DNA of 7,163 bases from NCBI GenBank assembly GCA_016463365.1, contig JAEMRJ010000111.1, forward strand, positions 1-7,163, read 5' to 3'. Position numbers and translations under genes: made by a program. Source of the DNA: Thermoleophilaceae bacterium. GTDB taxonomy: Bacteria > Actinomycetota > Thermoleophilia > Solirubrobacterales > JACPNS01. A model generated the notes under the pieces. It saw only the letters and a list, made by a program, of their open reading frames with translations, made no database searches and had not been told where the DNA came from. Positions 1-6,470 of this stretch are shown piece after piece (the stretch's first letter is position 1; the number at the start of each line of letters is the position of its first letter).

Positions 1-101
1 TTGTTGCTTGCAACTCCGACGCGCTCCCAGCTGTGCCCGAAAAGCTCGTCGAGCTGCCGGCGCATGCGTTCGAAGTTGGCGAAGATGTCGTCGTCACGCA
101 T
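1..101 (-). CDS. Probable Hsp20/alpha-crystallin small heat-shock protein, N-terminal part only
   Basis: Reading the minus strand from an ATG at 101 gives 33 complete codons that run off the window edge. They start M-R-D-D-D-I-F-A-N-F-E-R and continue with an amphipathic helix that includes RRQLDELFG. Many bacterial Hsp20 proteins begin this way, with an F-x-x-F/L-x-R-M/L-R-R-x-M/L-D-x-L-F helix before the alpha-crystallin domain. Hsp20 proteins are ATP-independent cytoplasmic holdases that bind unfolding proteins. The alpha-crystallin domain lies outside the window, so the call rests on the N-terminal helix alone. The frame is open back to a TAA at 146-144, and no other usual start codon lies between that stop and the ATG at 101. 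There is no Shine-Dalgarno sequence; a TATTTT box 7 nt upstream suggests a leaderless transcript. The gene is divergent from the ABC transporter. An unrelated protein with a similar helix remains possible. Confidence 0.55.
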   Translation of the reverse strand, partial: MRDDDIFANFERMRRQLDELFGHSWERVGVASN

Positions 102-108
102 GTGATGA

Positions 109-139
109 AAAATAGCGATCTGCGTGCGACGCGTGTCAG
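109..139 (-). promoter_or_regulatory. Putative leaderless promoter of the Hsp20-like gene
   Basis: On the minus strand, CTGACA (139-134, 5 of 6 matches to the TTGACA -35 box) is followed after 19 bp by TATTTT (114-109, a TAnnnT -10 box). The gap from the -10 box to the ATG at 101 is 7 nt, so transcription would start at or next to the start codon. The 19-bp spacer is slightly long, so the -35 assignment is weaker than the -10. Confidence 0.45.
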
Positions 140-144
140 TCGGT

Positions 145-150
145 TAGTTT
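145..150 (+). promoter_or_regulatory. Putative -10 element of the ABC transporter operon (leaderless start)
   Basis: TAGTTT at 145-150 matches the actinobacterial TAnnnT -10 pattern and lies 6 nt before the ATG at 157. No Shine-Dalgarno sequence precedes that ATG. I cannot see a convincing -35 box 16-19 bp upstream. The element faces away from the Hsp20-like promoter, with the two -10 boxes 30 bp apart. Confidence 0.4.
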
Positions 151-156
151 TGCCAG

Positions 157-912
<756 letters not shown>

Positions 913-923
913 GCGGCCCGGCG

Positions 924-3353
924 ATGCGGCGCATGCGCTTCTGGATCAGGTGGTCACTCCGCGACCTGCGGCGTCGCTGGCTGCAGGTCGCCGCGCTTGC
1001 GCTCGTGATCGCCATCGGTGTCGCCGTCTTCGCCGGGCTGGGCGGGATGCGGCAGTTTCGCGAACAGTCCGCGACCAAGAGCTTCGCGGCGCTGAAGTTC
1101 CACGACATCCGTGTGACATTGGCCGACGGCGATTACGCGCGCGCGGGGCAGATCGCCCGGGCCGTCGAGCAGTCAGGCGTACCTGTGGCAGCGCAGGAGG
1201 AGCGCCTGCTCGTGCGAACGCAGATCGACGCGGCGCCGGCCGGCGAGGACGCTGTCACGCCGGGTTTGATCGTCGGCGTGCCGGTTGACGGCGAGCGCGG
1301 CGTGGACCGGGTCGACGCGCTGCTCGGTCGCGGCATCACCGCGGCTGACGAGGGTTCGCTCGTCGGTGTGCTCGACCGCTCTTTTGCGAAGTTCTACGGA
1401 CTGCCTGCCGCCGGGACGTTGAAGCTGGCCGGCGGCGCGCGGCTGGATTACGTCGGCCAGGGCCAGTCACCGCAGTACTTCCTGATCACCTCTGACGTCG
1501 GTTTTGGCGGCGAGTCGACGCTGGGCGTGATCTACGCGCCGCTCGCGGCTACGCAGGCTTACGCCCAGCGACCGGGGCAGGTCAACGAGCTCGTGCTGCG
1601 GCTGACACCGGGCACGGATCAGATCGCGGCCAGACGCAAGATCGAGATGGCGGCGGCGAGCACGCTCCCAGGTGCCACGGTCACCGCCGGACAGGAAGAG
1701 CCTGTCTCCACGATCTTGTTCCGCGACGCCAAGAACGACCAGCGGATGTTCTCGTTCTTCGGGCTGCTCGTGCTCCTGGGTGCGGCGATCGCCACCTTCA
1801 ATCTGGTCACCCGAACGGTTGAGGCCGAGCGGCGCGAGATCGGGATCGGCATGGCCCTCGGGCTGCGCGGGCCGGCGCTGGCTCTGCGACCGACGCTGCT
1901 CGGCGTGGAGATTGCTCTGATCGGCTCAGTCTTCGGGATCATCCTGTCCTACGCGATCGCCCAGGGCTTCGCGTCGGTGATCAAACAGTTTCTGCCGATG
2001 CCGGTGTACGTCGATCCGTTCACATTCAACGTGTTTCTGCGTGGCGCGGTCGTCGGGCTGCTTCTGCCCGTCGCAGCAACGTTCTGGCCGGTCTGGCGGG
2101 CGGTTCGCGTACAGCCGATCGAGGCGATTCAGGTCAGCTCGCGCTCGGCCAGCGGCGGCGCGGTCGGCTCTGCGGCGCATCTTCACCTCCCGGGCCGGAC
2201 GATCGGCCAGATGCCCCTGCGCAATTCGATGCGCACGCCGCGGCGCACGCTGTTCTCGGTGGCGGGACTCGGCGCCGTGCTCGGTGCGCTGATCGCGCTG
2301 CTGGGGATCGTGGATTCCTTCGGTCAGACCACTGCGGCGAGCCGGGCAGAGGCCGGCACCGGCGCGTCCGAGCGGCTGAACGTCTACCTCACGGAGCTCA
2401 AGCCGACAAGCGGTCCGGCGGTGGCGAGCGTGGTCGCAACCAGAAGCGTCGCGGCGTCAGAGACCCGCCTCGAGCTTGGCGCTGAGCTGTCAAGCATCCA
2501 GAGTCGCGAGGGGATCTCCGGACTGATCAGTTTTGCCGACTACACGCGGTCTCGCTGGGCTCCGCCGCTCGATGACGGCAGACTTCCCCGCGGCCCGCGT
2601 GAGATCGTGATCGCTCCCAAGGCTGCAGAGGATCTGCACGTGGATGTCGGCGACTCGATCACGGTCGCGGTACCTGGGCTGAGCGGCCGTTCAGTCGATG
2701 CACGCCGGCTCGACCTGCGCGTCAGCGGGATCACCGGCGACCCCTTCCGGGCGTTCGCCTTCGCGGACGCGTCGCTTGCCTCTCAGCTCGGGTACGAGGG
2801 TCTGGTGAACGCGCTCTCGGTGTTGCCAGCGGAGGGCGTGGCGAAGAGCACGCTCCAACGCAGGCTCGCGGCGAACCCAGCTGTGGCGCTGGCGCGCCCG
2901 GTGACCGCCGACACCGACGCGCTGGACGACACCGTCTCAGAGTTCGGCGGGATCATTCGGGTGGCGGCCCTGGCCGTCCTTGTGCTCGCGGTGCTGATGG
3001 CCTACAACCTGACTGCCATCTCACTGGACGAACGCCGCCGGGAGTACGCGACGATGCTTGCGTTCGGCATGCCGACGCGCCGCACCCTGGTGCTGGCCGC
3101 GACCGAGAACCTGATCATCGGCATGCTCGGCACGATCCTCGGAATCGGAGTGGGCCTACTGACGATCGGTTGGATCGTGAACTCGCTGTTCGGAGAGACC
3201 TGGCCGGAGATCGGAATCGTCGCGCACGTCGCTCCGGCGACGATCGGTGTTGCGTTCGCGTTCGGCGTGCTGACGTTTGCGCTGATGCCGTTTGTGCTGG
3301 CTCGGCGCCTGACGCGCATGGATCTCCCGTCGACCCTGCGCGTCGTTGAGTGA
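924..3353 (+). CDS. ABC transporter permease with two FtsX domains (MacB_PCD-FtsX duplicated, YbbP-like size)
   Basis: This is the membrane subunit paired with the preceding ATPase. The 809-residue protein is an internal duplication, each half having one TM helix, a large extracytoplasmic domain and a three-helix FtsX domain. Predicted TM segments are at about 21-41, 276-296, 324-350, 372-395, 441-465, 677-700, 726-755 and 772-793. Extracytoplasmic domains span about 42-275 and 466-676. The two coupling-helix regions match each other: EAERREIGIGMALGL (300-314) and DERRREYATMLAFGM (702-716). The fused arrangement and length resemble E. coli YbbP and differ from the single-half MacB or LolC/E. 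Such permeases work by mechanotransmission, extracting lipids, lipoproteins or hydrophobic compounds, or expelling toxic peptides; which applies here is not visible. The ATG at 924 follows the ATPase stop by 11 bp without a clear Shine-Dalgarno sequence, which suggests translational coupling. A second in-frame ATG at 933 is an equally possible start. No MacA-like adaptor is adjacent. Confidence 0.92.
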   Translation: MRRMRFWIRWSLRDLRRRWLQVAALALVIAIGVAVFAGLGGMRQFREQSATKSFAALKFHDIRVTLADGDYARAGQIARAVEQSGVPVAAQEERLLVRTQIDAAPAGEDAVTPGLIVGVPVDGERGVDRVDALLGRGITAADEGSLVGVLDRSFAKFYGLPAAGTLKLAGGARLDYVGQGQSPQYFLITSDVGFGGESTLGVIYAPLAATQAYAQRPGQVNELVLRLTPGTDQIAARRKIEMAAASTLPGATVTAGQEEPVSTILFRDAKNDQRMFSFFGLLVLLGAAIATFNLVTRTVEAERREIGIGMALGLRGPALALRPTLLGVEIALIGSVFGIILSYAIAQGFASVIKQFLPMPVYVDPFTFNVFLRGAVVGLLLPVAATFWPVWRAVRVQPIEAIQVSSRSASGGAVGSAAHLHLPGRTIGQMPLRNSMRTPRRTLFSVAGLGAVLGALIALLGIVDSFGQTTAASRAEAGTGASERLNVYLTELKPTSGPAVASVVATRSVAASETRLELGAELSSIQSREGISGLISFADYTRSRWAPPLDDGRLPRGPREIVIAPKAAEDLHVDVGDSITVAVPGLSGRSVDARRLDLRVSGITGDPFRAFAFADASLASQLGYEGLVNALSVLPAEGVAKSTLQRRLAANPAVALARPVTADTDALDDTVSEFGGIIRVAALAVLVLAVLMAYNLTAISLDERRREYATMLAFGMPTRRTLVLAATENLIIGMLGTILGIGVGLLTIGWIVNSLFGETWPEIGIVAHVAPATIGVAFAFGVLTFALMPFVLARRLTRMDLPSTLRVVE

Positions 3354-3372
3354 GCGGCTGAACCCGGACGAA

Positions 3373-3378
3373 TAGGAT
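3373..3378 (+). promoter_or_regulatory. TAGGAT box before the GTG start: -10 element or Shine-Dalgarno (AGGA)
   Basis: TAGGAT lies 7 nt before the GTG at 3386. It matches the TAnnnT pattern with leaderless spacing, and its AGGA core (3374-3377) also has acceptable ribosome-binding spacing of 8 nt. The sequence alone cannot separate the two readings. TTGAGT at 3346-3351 is the only -35-like match, at a long 21-bp spacing. Confidence 0.4.
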
Positions 3379-3385
3379 CGGCGCA

Positions 3386-3880
3386 GTGACCGACTACGTG
3401 GAGCACCGGATCAAGTTTCGCTTCAGCGCCGAAGCGCTGGCGGGCACGATCTACGGCGTGGTGACCGCGATGGCAGTGATCGCGGCACTGGCCGATTCCG
3501 ACGCAAACGTATTCGTCATGGCGGGGGCTTCGATCGCCACGTCGATTGCGCTGGCGCTCACGTTCGTCTACTCACACTGGCTCGCGGGCAGCTACTCGGA
3601 TCAGCCGCATGACGGCGGTCGCGTGGCGTGGCGCTTCGAGCTGCCGACGATCATCGGTCCGGTGGTTCTTTCGGTGGTGATGGTGGTGGTCAAACTCGGG
3701 GGGGCCAAGGCCTACCAGGCGGCCGAGGCGTCGATGTGGGTCGGCGTCGTTCTGCTCTTCCTGCTCGGCTTCAGAATCGCTCAGCACGGCGGCCGCTCAA
3801 ACTGGGCGGCTTTCAGGTTTGGTCTGCTGGATTCTGCGATCGGGGCTTCACTCGTGCTTGTGAAGGTGATCGCTCACTGA
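3386..3880 (+). CDS. Small integral membrane protein of unknown function
   Basis: I do not recognise a named family. The 164-residue protein has about five predicted TM helices: residues 18-36, 42-64, 88-105, 114-132 and 145-162. A short charged N-terminus (DYVEHRIKFRFS) and a hydrophilic loop of about 20 residues (SYSDQPHDGGRVAWRFE, 69-85) follow the pattern of polytopic membrane proteins. No catalytic motif, cysteine pair or signal peptide stands out. His64 in the TM2 end, Asp149 and Lys160 in the last helix are polar residues within or next to the membrane. The start is GTG at 3386, supported by the TAGGAT/AGGA box upstream. It lies 32 bp after the permease stop on the same strand, so it may be co-transcribed or have its own promoter. 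Its reading frame ends on a stop that overlaps the convergent gene. A role as an accessory to the ABC transporter is only a guess from position. Confidence 0.75.
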   Translation: MTDYVEHRIKFRFSAEALAGTIYGVVTAMAVIAALADSDANVFVMAGASIATSIALALTFVYSHWLAGSYSDQPHDGGRVAWRFELPTIIGPVVLSVVMVVVKLGGAKAYQAAEASMWVGVVLLFLLGFRIAQHGGRSNWAAFRFGLLDSAIGASLVLVKVIAH

Positions 3881-5004
3881 CCCGGCAGCGCACTGCCGAC
3901 GCGCAACCAGCGTGGCCGGCCGTCACGCCCCGCGGCCACGATCGAGCCATCTACTGCAACAAACGGCGCGCCAATCATCTTCTGGGAGAAGACCGTGCGG
4001 CCAGACACCGAGTCGATCGCGGTCACCTCGCCGCTGGGGGCCTGCGCGACCACCTCGCGTGACCCCGACCGGCTGAGCAGACGCTGCGCTCCGAAAGTGT
4101 GACGCCAGCGTCGCCTGCCGTCGGTCGAATACCGCGCAGCCTCCAGCGATCCCGGGTTGCTCGCCGGCGTGTACATCGCGGTGATCCCGTTCGCGTCCAC
4201 CGTGCAGGCGCCGCTTGTCAGCTCGGGACCGATCGCGTCGCCGGGAGAACCGAAGAAGTCCGCGCGCCTGACATGTGTGCTGACAAGTCCGATCGAGCCG
4301 CCGTCGCGGCTGATGCATGCGTTCTTGAGGCTGGATTCTCGAATGCGGGGCGATTTGAGCTCCCACGCTTCGCCTTTGATCAGCCGGGTGAGGAATCCCG
4401 TCCTGCCGCGCGCGCTCCCGATGATCGCGTGGACAGGCGCCTCGGTGCCGTCCACGGCGGCCGTCAGCGGGCTGGCGATCGGCAGTTCCGAGCTGTCCTG
4501 ATCGACCACGTGGCGAAGCCGGGTCCGATCCGCGCCGTCCGGAGCTGATGCGACGAACGCGGCGTTGATCGCGTAGATCGACAGCACAGACTTCTTGTCC
4601 AGTCCCAGTGAGGTCAGCGACGCGGCGAGTCCCTCGCCCGCACTTCCGTGGCTCGTGAAGTCTCTGTTGATGTCGAGGATTGCGTTGGGGCAGCCCGCCG
4701 TGCACCAGGCGAACGACTTGAGCGTGCCTGCGCCGTAGGGATTGTTCGGCCCCGCCTCGAAGGGGTCGAAGCTTGTTGACCACGCTTTCGTGAGATTCCG
4801 CCTGTAGCCGGTTATGCGCCCGTTGCCGGTCTGGGTCACAGCACCGTTGCGATCGGCGTCGAGCACGGCTGCGTTCTGGCCGATCGCGTCGCCCATCGAC
4901 TTGGTCATGCCTTGAAAGCCCGGGCCGTCCTGCGCGGCGGCGATCACGATCAGCACCCCAGCGACCAGCGAAAACGCCAGGCAACCGTAAACAAGCTTCA
5001 GCAT
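3874..5004 (-). CDS. Membrane-anchored beta-propeller-like (PQQ/WD-type repeat) extracytoplasmic protein, function unknown
   Basis: Starting at the ATG at 5004, this gives 376 residues. An N-terminal hydrophobic segment (about residues 5-24, ending AAAQDG) reads as an uncleaved signal anchor or signal peptide, so the rest should lie outside the membrane. The body contains spaced, blade-like repeats of the type V-x-A-x-D/S-x-x-G-x-V/I-x-A/G-x-x-x-x-x-G-R. The clearest are NAAVLDADRNGAV (44-56), GACTVDANGITAMYT (266-279), EVVAQAPSGEVTAID (317-331) and VAVDGSIVAAGRDGR (349-363), several ending in Trp-containing strands such as RRRWRHTF. This fits PQQ-like or outer-membrane-assembly-type propellers, which act as binding scaffolds. 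C101 and C105 (CTAGC) and the distant C230 and C267 could form disulfides. The frame stays open upstream to 5172, but that part overlaps the hydrolase gene in another frame and looks non-coding. GGGGTGG 4 nt before the ATG is a weak ribosome-binding site. The gene follows the hydrolase by 19 nt and is probably in its operon. Function unassigned. Confidence 0.75.
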   Translation of the reverse strand: MLKLVYGCLAFSLVAGVLIVIAAAQDGPGFQGMTKSMGDAIGQNAAVLDADRNGAVTQTGNGRITGYRRNLTKAWSTSFDPFEAGPNNPYGAGTLKSFAWCTAGCPNAILDINRDFTSHGSAGEGLAASLTSLGLDKKSVLSIYAINAAFVASAPDGADRTRLRHVVDQDSSELPIASPLTAAVDGTEAPVHAIIGSARGRTGFLTRLIKGEAWELKSPRIRESSLKNACISRDGGSIGLVSTHVRRADFFGSPGDAIGPELTSGACTVDANGITAMYTPASNPGSLEAARYSTDGRRRWRHTFGAQRLLSRSGSREVVAQAPSGEVTAIDSVSGRTVFSQKMIGAPFVAVDGSIVAAGRDGRPRWLRVGSALPGQ

Positions 5005-5023
5005 CGCACCACCCCGCCGCGAC

Positions 5024-5815
5024 TCAGAGCACGTAGGCCGCGCCCTCGGCGGCAACGGCGACCGGTCCGCCGTAGGACCTTTCGGCCTCGGTCTTTGCCC
5101 AGAGCTGGTCGAGTTCGTCGGAGATGTGCGTGAGCACGAGTCGCTTGGCAGCGGCGCGGTTGGCGTGCTCACCAGCCTCGCCCGGCGTCATGTGACCGCG
5201 CTCGCCAGCGCGCTCAGGGCGCGGCAGTGTTGCTTCCATGATCAGCAGATCGGCAGCCGATGCGAACTCGACGATCTCGTCGTTGGGGCGGTGGTCAGCG
5301 CCAAAGACGAAGACGTTGTCCGAATCGTCGACCAGCTTGATCGCCCAGGTCGGTACGTAGTGGGGCACGGCTTGGAAGCTGAGCGTCATCGGCCCTACCC
5401 GGAGCGTCTTGTCCGGGTCGTACTCGGTCGCCTCGAATGCCTGTTCGATCAGATCCGGGACGCCCACGGCGGCGACAATTGCGTGGACGATCTGGAGCCC
5501 GCCCGGCGGCAGAAACAACATTGGCCGCGGCGGGTGCTCGACGCCCGACCAGCGGGCAACCGGCACGGGTTGCTGACGCGGCGCGTAGACCAGCGCGAAG
5601 GCATACGGGATCAGGTCGAAGAAGTGGTCGGCGTGCATGTGGCTGATCACGACTGCGTCGGTGCGGGTGTAGTCGCGCACGCGACGCAGCTTCGAGAAGA
5701 CGCCGTTGCCGGCATCCATCAACAGACTGGAGTCGCCGTCCTCGACCAGGTAACCAGAGCACGCTCCGCCGGCGTCCTGCCAGGCGGGAGATTTTCCGAG
5801 CACGGTTACTCGCAT
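5024..5815 (-). CDS. Metallo-beta-lactamase-fold hydrolase, RNase Z-like
   Basis: The 263-residue cytoplasmic protein carries the two-metal metallo-beta-lactamase fold in its RNase Z/ElaC-like form. Visible ligands are H59-x-H61-x-D63-H64 (SHMHADHFFDL), H152 (VPHY), D174 (FGADHRP) and H230 (LTHIS). A GHMTPGEAGEHA motif (207-218, H208) corresponds to the conserved HST..EA element of RNase Z. The N-terminus (MRVTVLGKSP) is the first beta strand of the fold, which supports the ATG at 5815 although no good Shine-Dalgarno sequence precedes it. The long exosite arm that tRNase Z uses to grip tRNA is not evident, and family members of this kind are often small-molecule phosphodiesterases or of unknown substrate. 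True tRNA 3' processing is therefore unproven. It follows the small cysteine-rich gene by 62 nt and precedes the propeller gene by 19 nt. Confidence 0.88.
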   Translation of the reverse strand: MRVTVLGKSPAWQDAGGACSGYLVEDGDSSLLMDAGNGVFSKLRRVRDYTRTDAVVISHMHADHFFDLIPYAFALVYAPRQQPVPVARWSGVEHPPRPMLFLPPGGLQIVHAIVAAVGVPDLIEQAFEATEYDPDKTLRVGPMTLSFQAVPHYVPTWAIKLVDDSDNVFVFGADHRPNDEIVEFASAADLLIMEATLPRPERAGERGHMTPGEAGEHANRAAAKRLVLTHISDELDQLWAKTEAERSYGGPVAVAAEGAAYVL

Positions 5816-5877
5816 GTCAACAGTGTCGCCGTTCCCTCATGCGGGTGAGAGTGTCGCAGCGTCGTTTGCGAGTCTGC

Positions 5878-6066
5878 TCAGCGCGGCTGCTCAAAGACCC
5901 AGGCCGAGCGCGTGCGTTCCTGCCGGAACACGAAGCTGAGCTGCTGCGGAGCCGTGAGATTGTCTGCTGCTGCGCGAAAGGTCGGACAGGGCTTTGCCTT
6001 GTCCAGCGAGCAGAGGTCATTCTGGTGGAAGAAGCAGTCCTCGCACGAGGCCTTCGGGGTGCGCAC
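5878..6066 (-). CDS. Small four-cysteine protein (CX2CX7CX7C), possible metal- or Fe-S-binding
   Basis: With the GTG at 6066 as start, the product is about 62 residues. Cysteines at 8, 11, 19 and 27 form C-x2-C-x7-C-x7-C, with F-F-H-Q-N between the second and third and P-C-P-T-F around the fourth. This pattern fits zinc or Fe-S coordination. A C-terminal segment, QLSFVFRQERTRSAWVF, alternates hydrophobic and charged residues. I recall similar FHQN-x-L-C-x-L-D...PCPTFR proteins in actinobacterial genomes, but know no assigned function. Coding is supported by conserved-looking cysteine spacing and a stop on the same strand 62 nt before the hydrolase gene. The start is uncertain: GTG 6066 has AGGCAGGG just upstream. 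TTG 6120, GTG 6231 and TTG 6294 (138 residues) stay in frame, but the added N-terminal sequence is Pro/Arg/Ala-rich with weaker third-position GC bias. An antisense plus-strand frame at 5912-6331 looks like a shadow. Confidence 0.6.
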   Translation of the reverse strand: MRTPKASCEDCFFHQNDLCSLDKAKPCPTFRAAADNLTAPQQLSFVFRQERTRSAWVFEQPR

Positions 6067-6411
6067 GGCCCTGCCTGGATGCCTGGCGCGCGGAGCTGCG
6101 GGTGCGATGGTCGGGTTCAAGTTCGTGAAAATTCTGTGTGCGGGCAGCGCTGGATGCGACGGCGCGGCCGGTCGCTCAAGCGGTCTGCGTGAGTCGGTGA
6201 GAATGGAGCTTGCGGTGTTCCCCTGGAGCACCGTTTCGCGATTGGTTTCCAACCTAGCGCAGACGCGCTGGGGCCTTGAGCGGGTAGTTCGCAAATCGCA
6301 ACAATTTTGTTTTCGGTGGCGGTTTGGTTAGTTGCAAAGAGCGGGGAAGTTGACTCGCGCGGCCAGCGAAGGCCCAGCTGTGCCCGATTTATTCCATGCC
6401 CCCATTCAATG
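6067..6411. other. Gene-poor stretch between malate dehydrogenase terminator and the small cysteine-rich gene
   Basis: I see no convincing gene, tRNA or mobile element here. The first part may encode an N-terminal extension of the cysteine-rich protein if an upstream start is used. The rest probably carries the promoter and leader of the minus-strand cluster. It contains a local AT-rich patch (about 6296-6332, including ACAATTTTGT) unlike the surrounding GC-rich DNA, a group of predicted hairpins (6213-6272), and a TAGGTT box on the minus strand (6256-6251) that could be a -10 element but has no good -35 partner. Confidence 0.5.
6213..6272. other. Cluster of three adjacent predicted hairpins
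   Basis: The first hairpin has 9-bp arms at 6213-6221 and 6225-6233 with a 3-nt loop, including one G-T pair. The second is a 4-bp TTGG/CCAA stem at 6242-6252 with a TTT loop. The third has 8-bp arms at 6253-6260 and 6265-6272 with an AGAC loop and one G-T pair. They lie upstream of the cysteine-rich gene and could fold in its 5' leader if transcription starts above 6272. They could also be chance structure in GC-rich DNA. Confidence 0.3.
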
Positions 6412-6443
6412 AAAAGCCCCGCCGACCAGAGGGTCGACGGGGC
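6412..6443 (-). terminator. mdh: Rho-independent terminator of malate dehydrogenase
   Basis: On the minus strand a 12-bp GC-rich stem (arms 6443-6432 and 6427-6416, one G-U pair) closes a CTCT loop. It is followed directly by TTTT (6415-6412). It begins 27 bp after the mdh stop codon, so it should end that transcript and insulate the next minus-strand cluster. Confidence 0.85.
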
Positions 6444-6470
6444 CAGTTCAGACTAAAAGCGACCAGCGTT

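Noticed and set aside
3923..4984. Long minus-strand frame (353 residues) inside the propeller gene
   Set aside because: It is Arg/Gly/Ala-rich without domains and runs in an alternative frame of a gene with a signal anchor and repeats. Such shadows are common in GC-rich DNA.
5005..5172. Upstream extension of the propeller gene to an ATG at 5172 (432 residues)
   Set aside because: The extension overlaps the hydrolase C-terminus in another frame and reads as low-complexity Ser/Pro/Arg. A clear signal-anchor start lies at the ATG at 5004, just after the hydrolase stop.
5126..5848. Plus-strand frame of 240 residues opposite the hydrolase
   Set aside because: It is antisense to a gene with all metal ligands intact and shows no recognisable motif.
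6214..6236. Hairpin followed by TTT as a plus-strand terminator
   Set aside because: The T-run is only three bases and no plus-strand gene lies upstream, so it is described only as part of the hairpin cluster.
5912..6331. Plus-strand frame of 139 residues opposite the cysteine-rich gene
   Set aside because: It shows no domain or hydrophobic pattern. The minus strand has the ordered cysteine motif and is co-directional with its neighbours.
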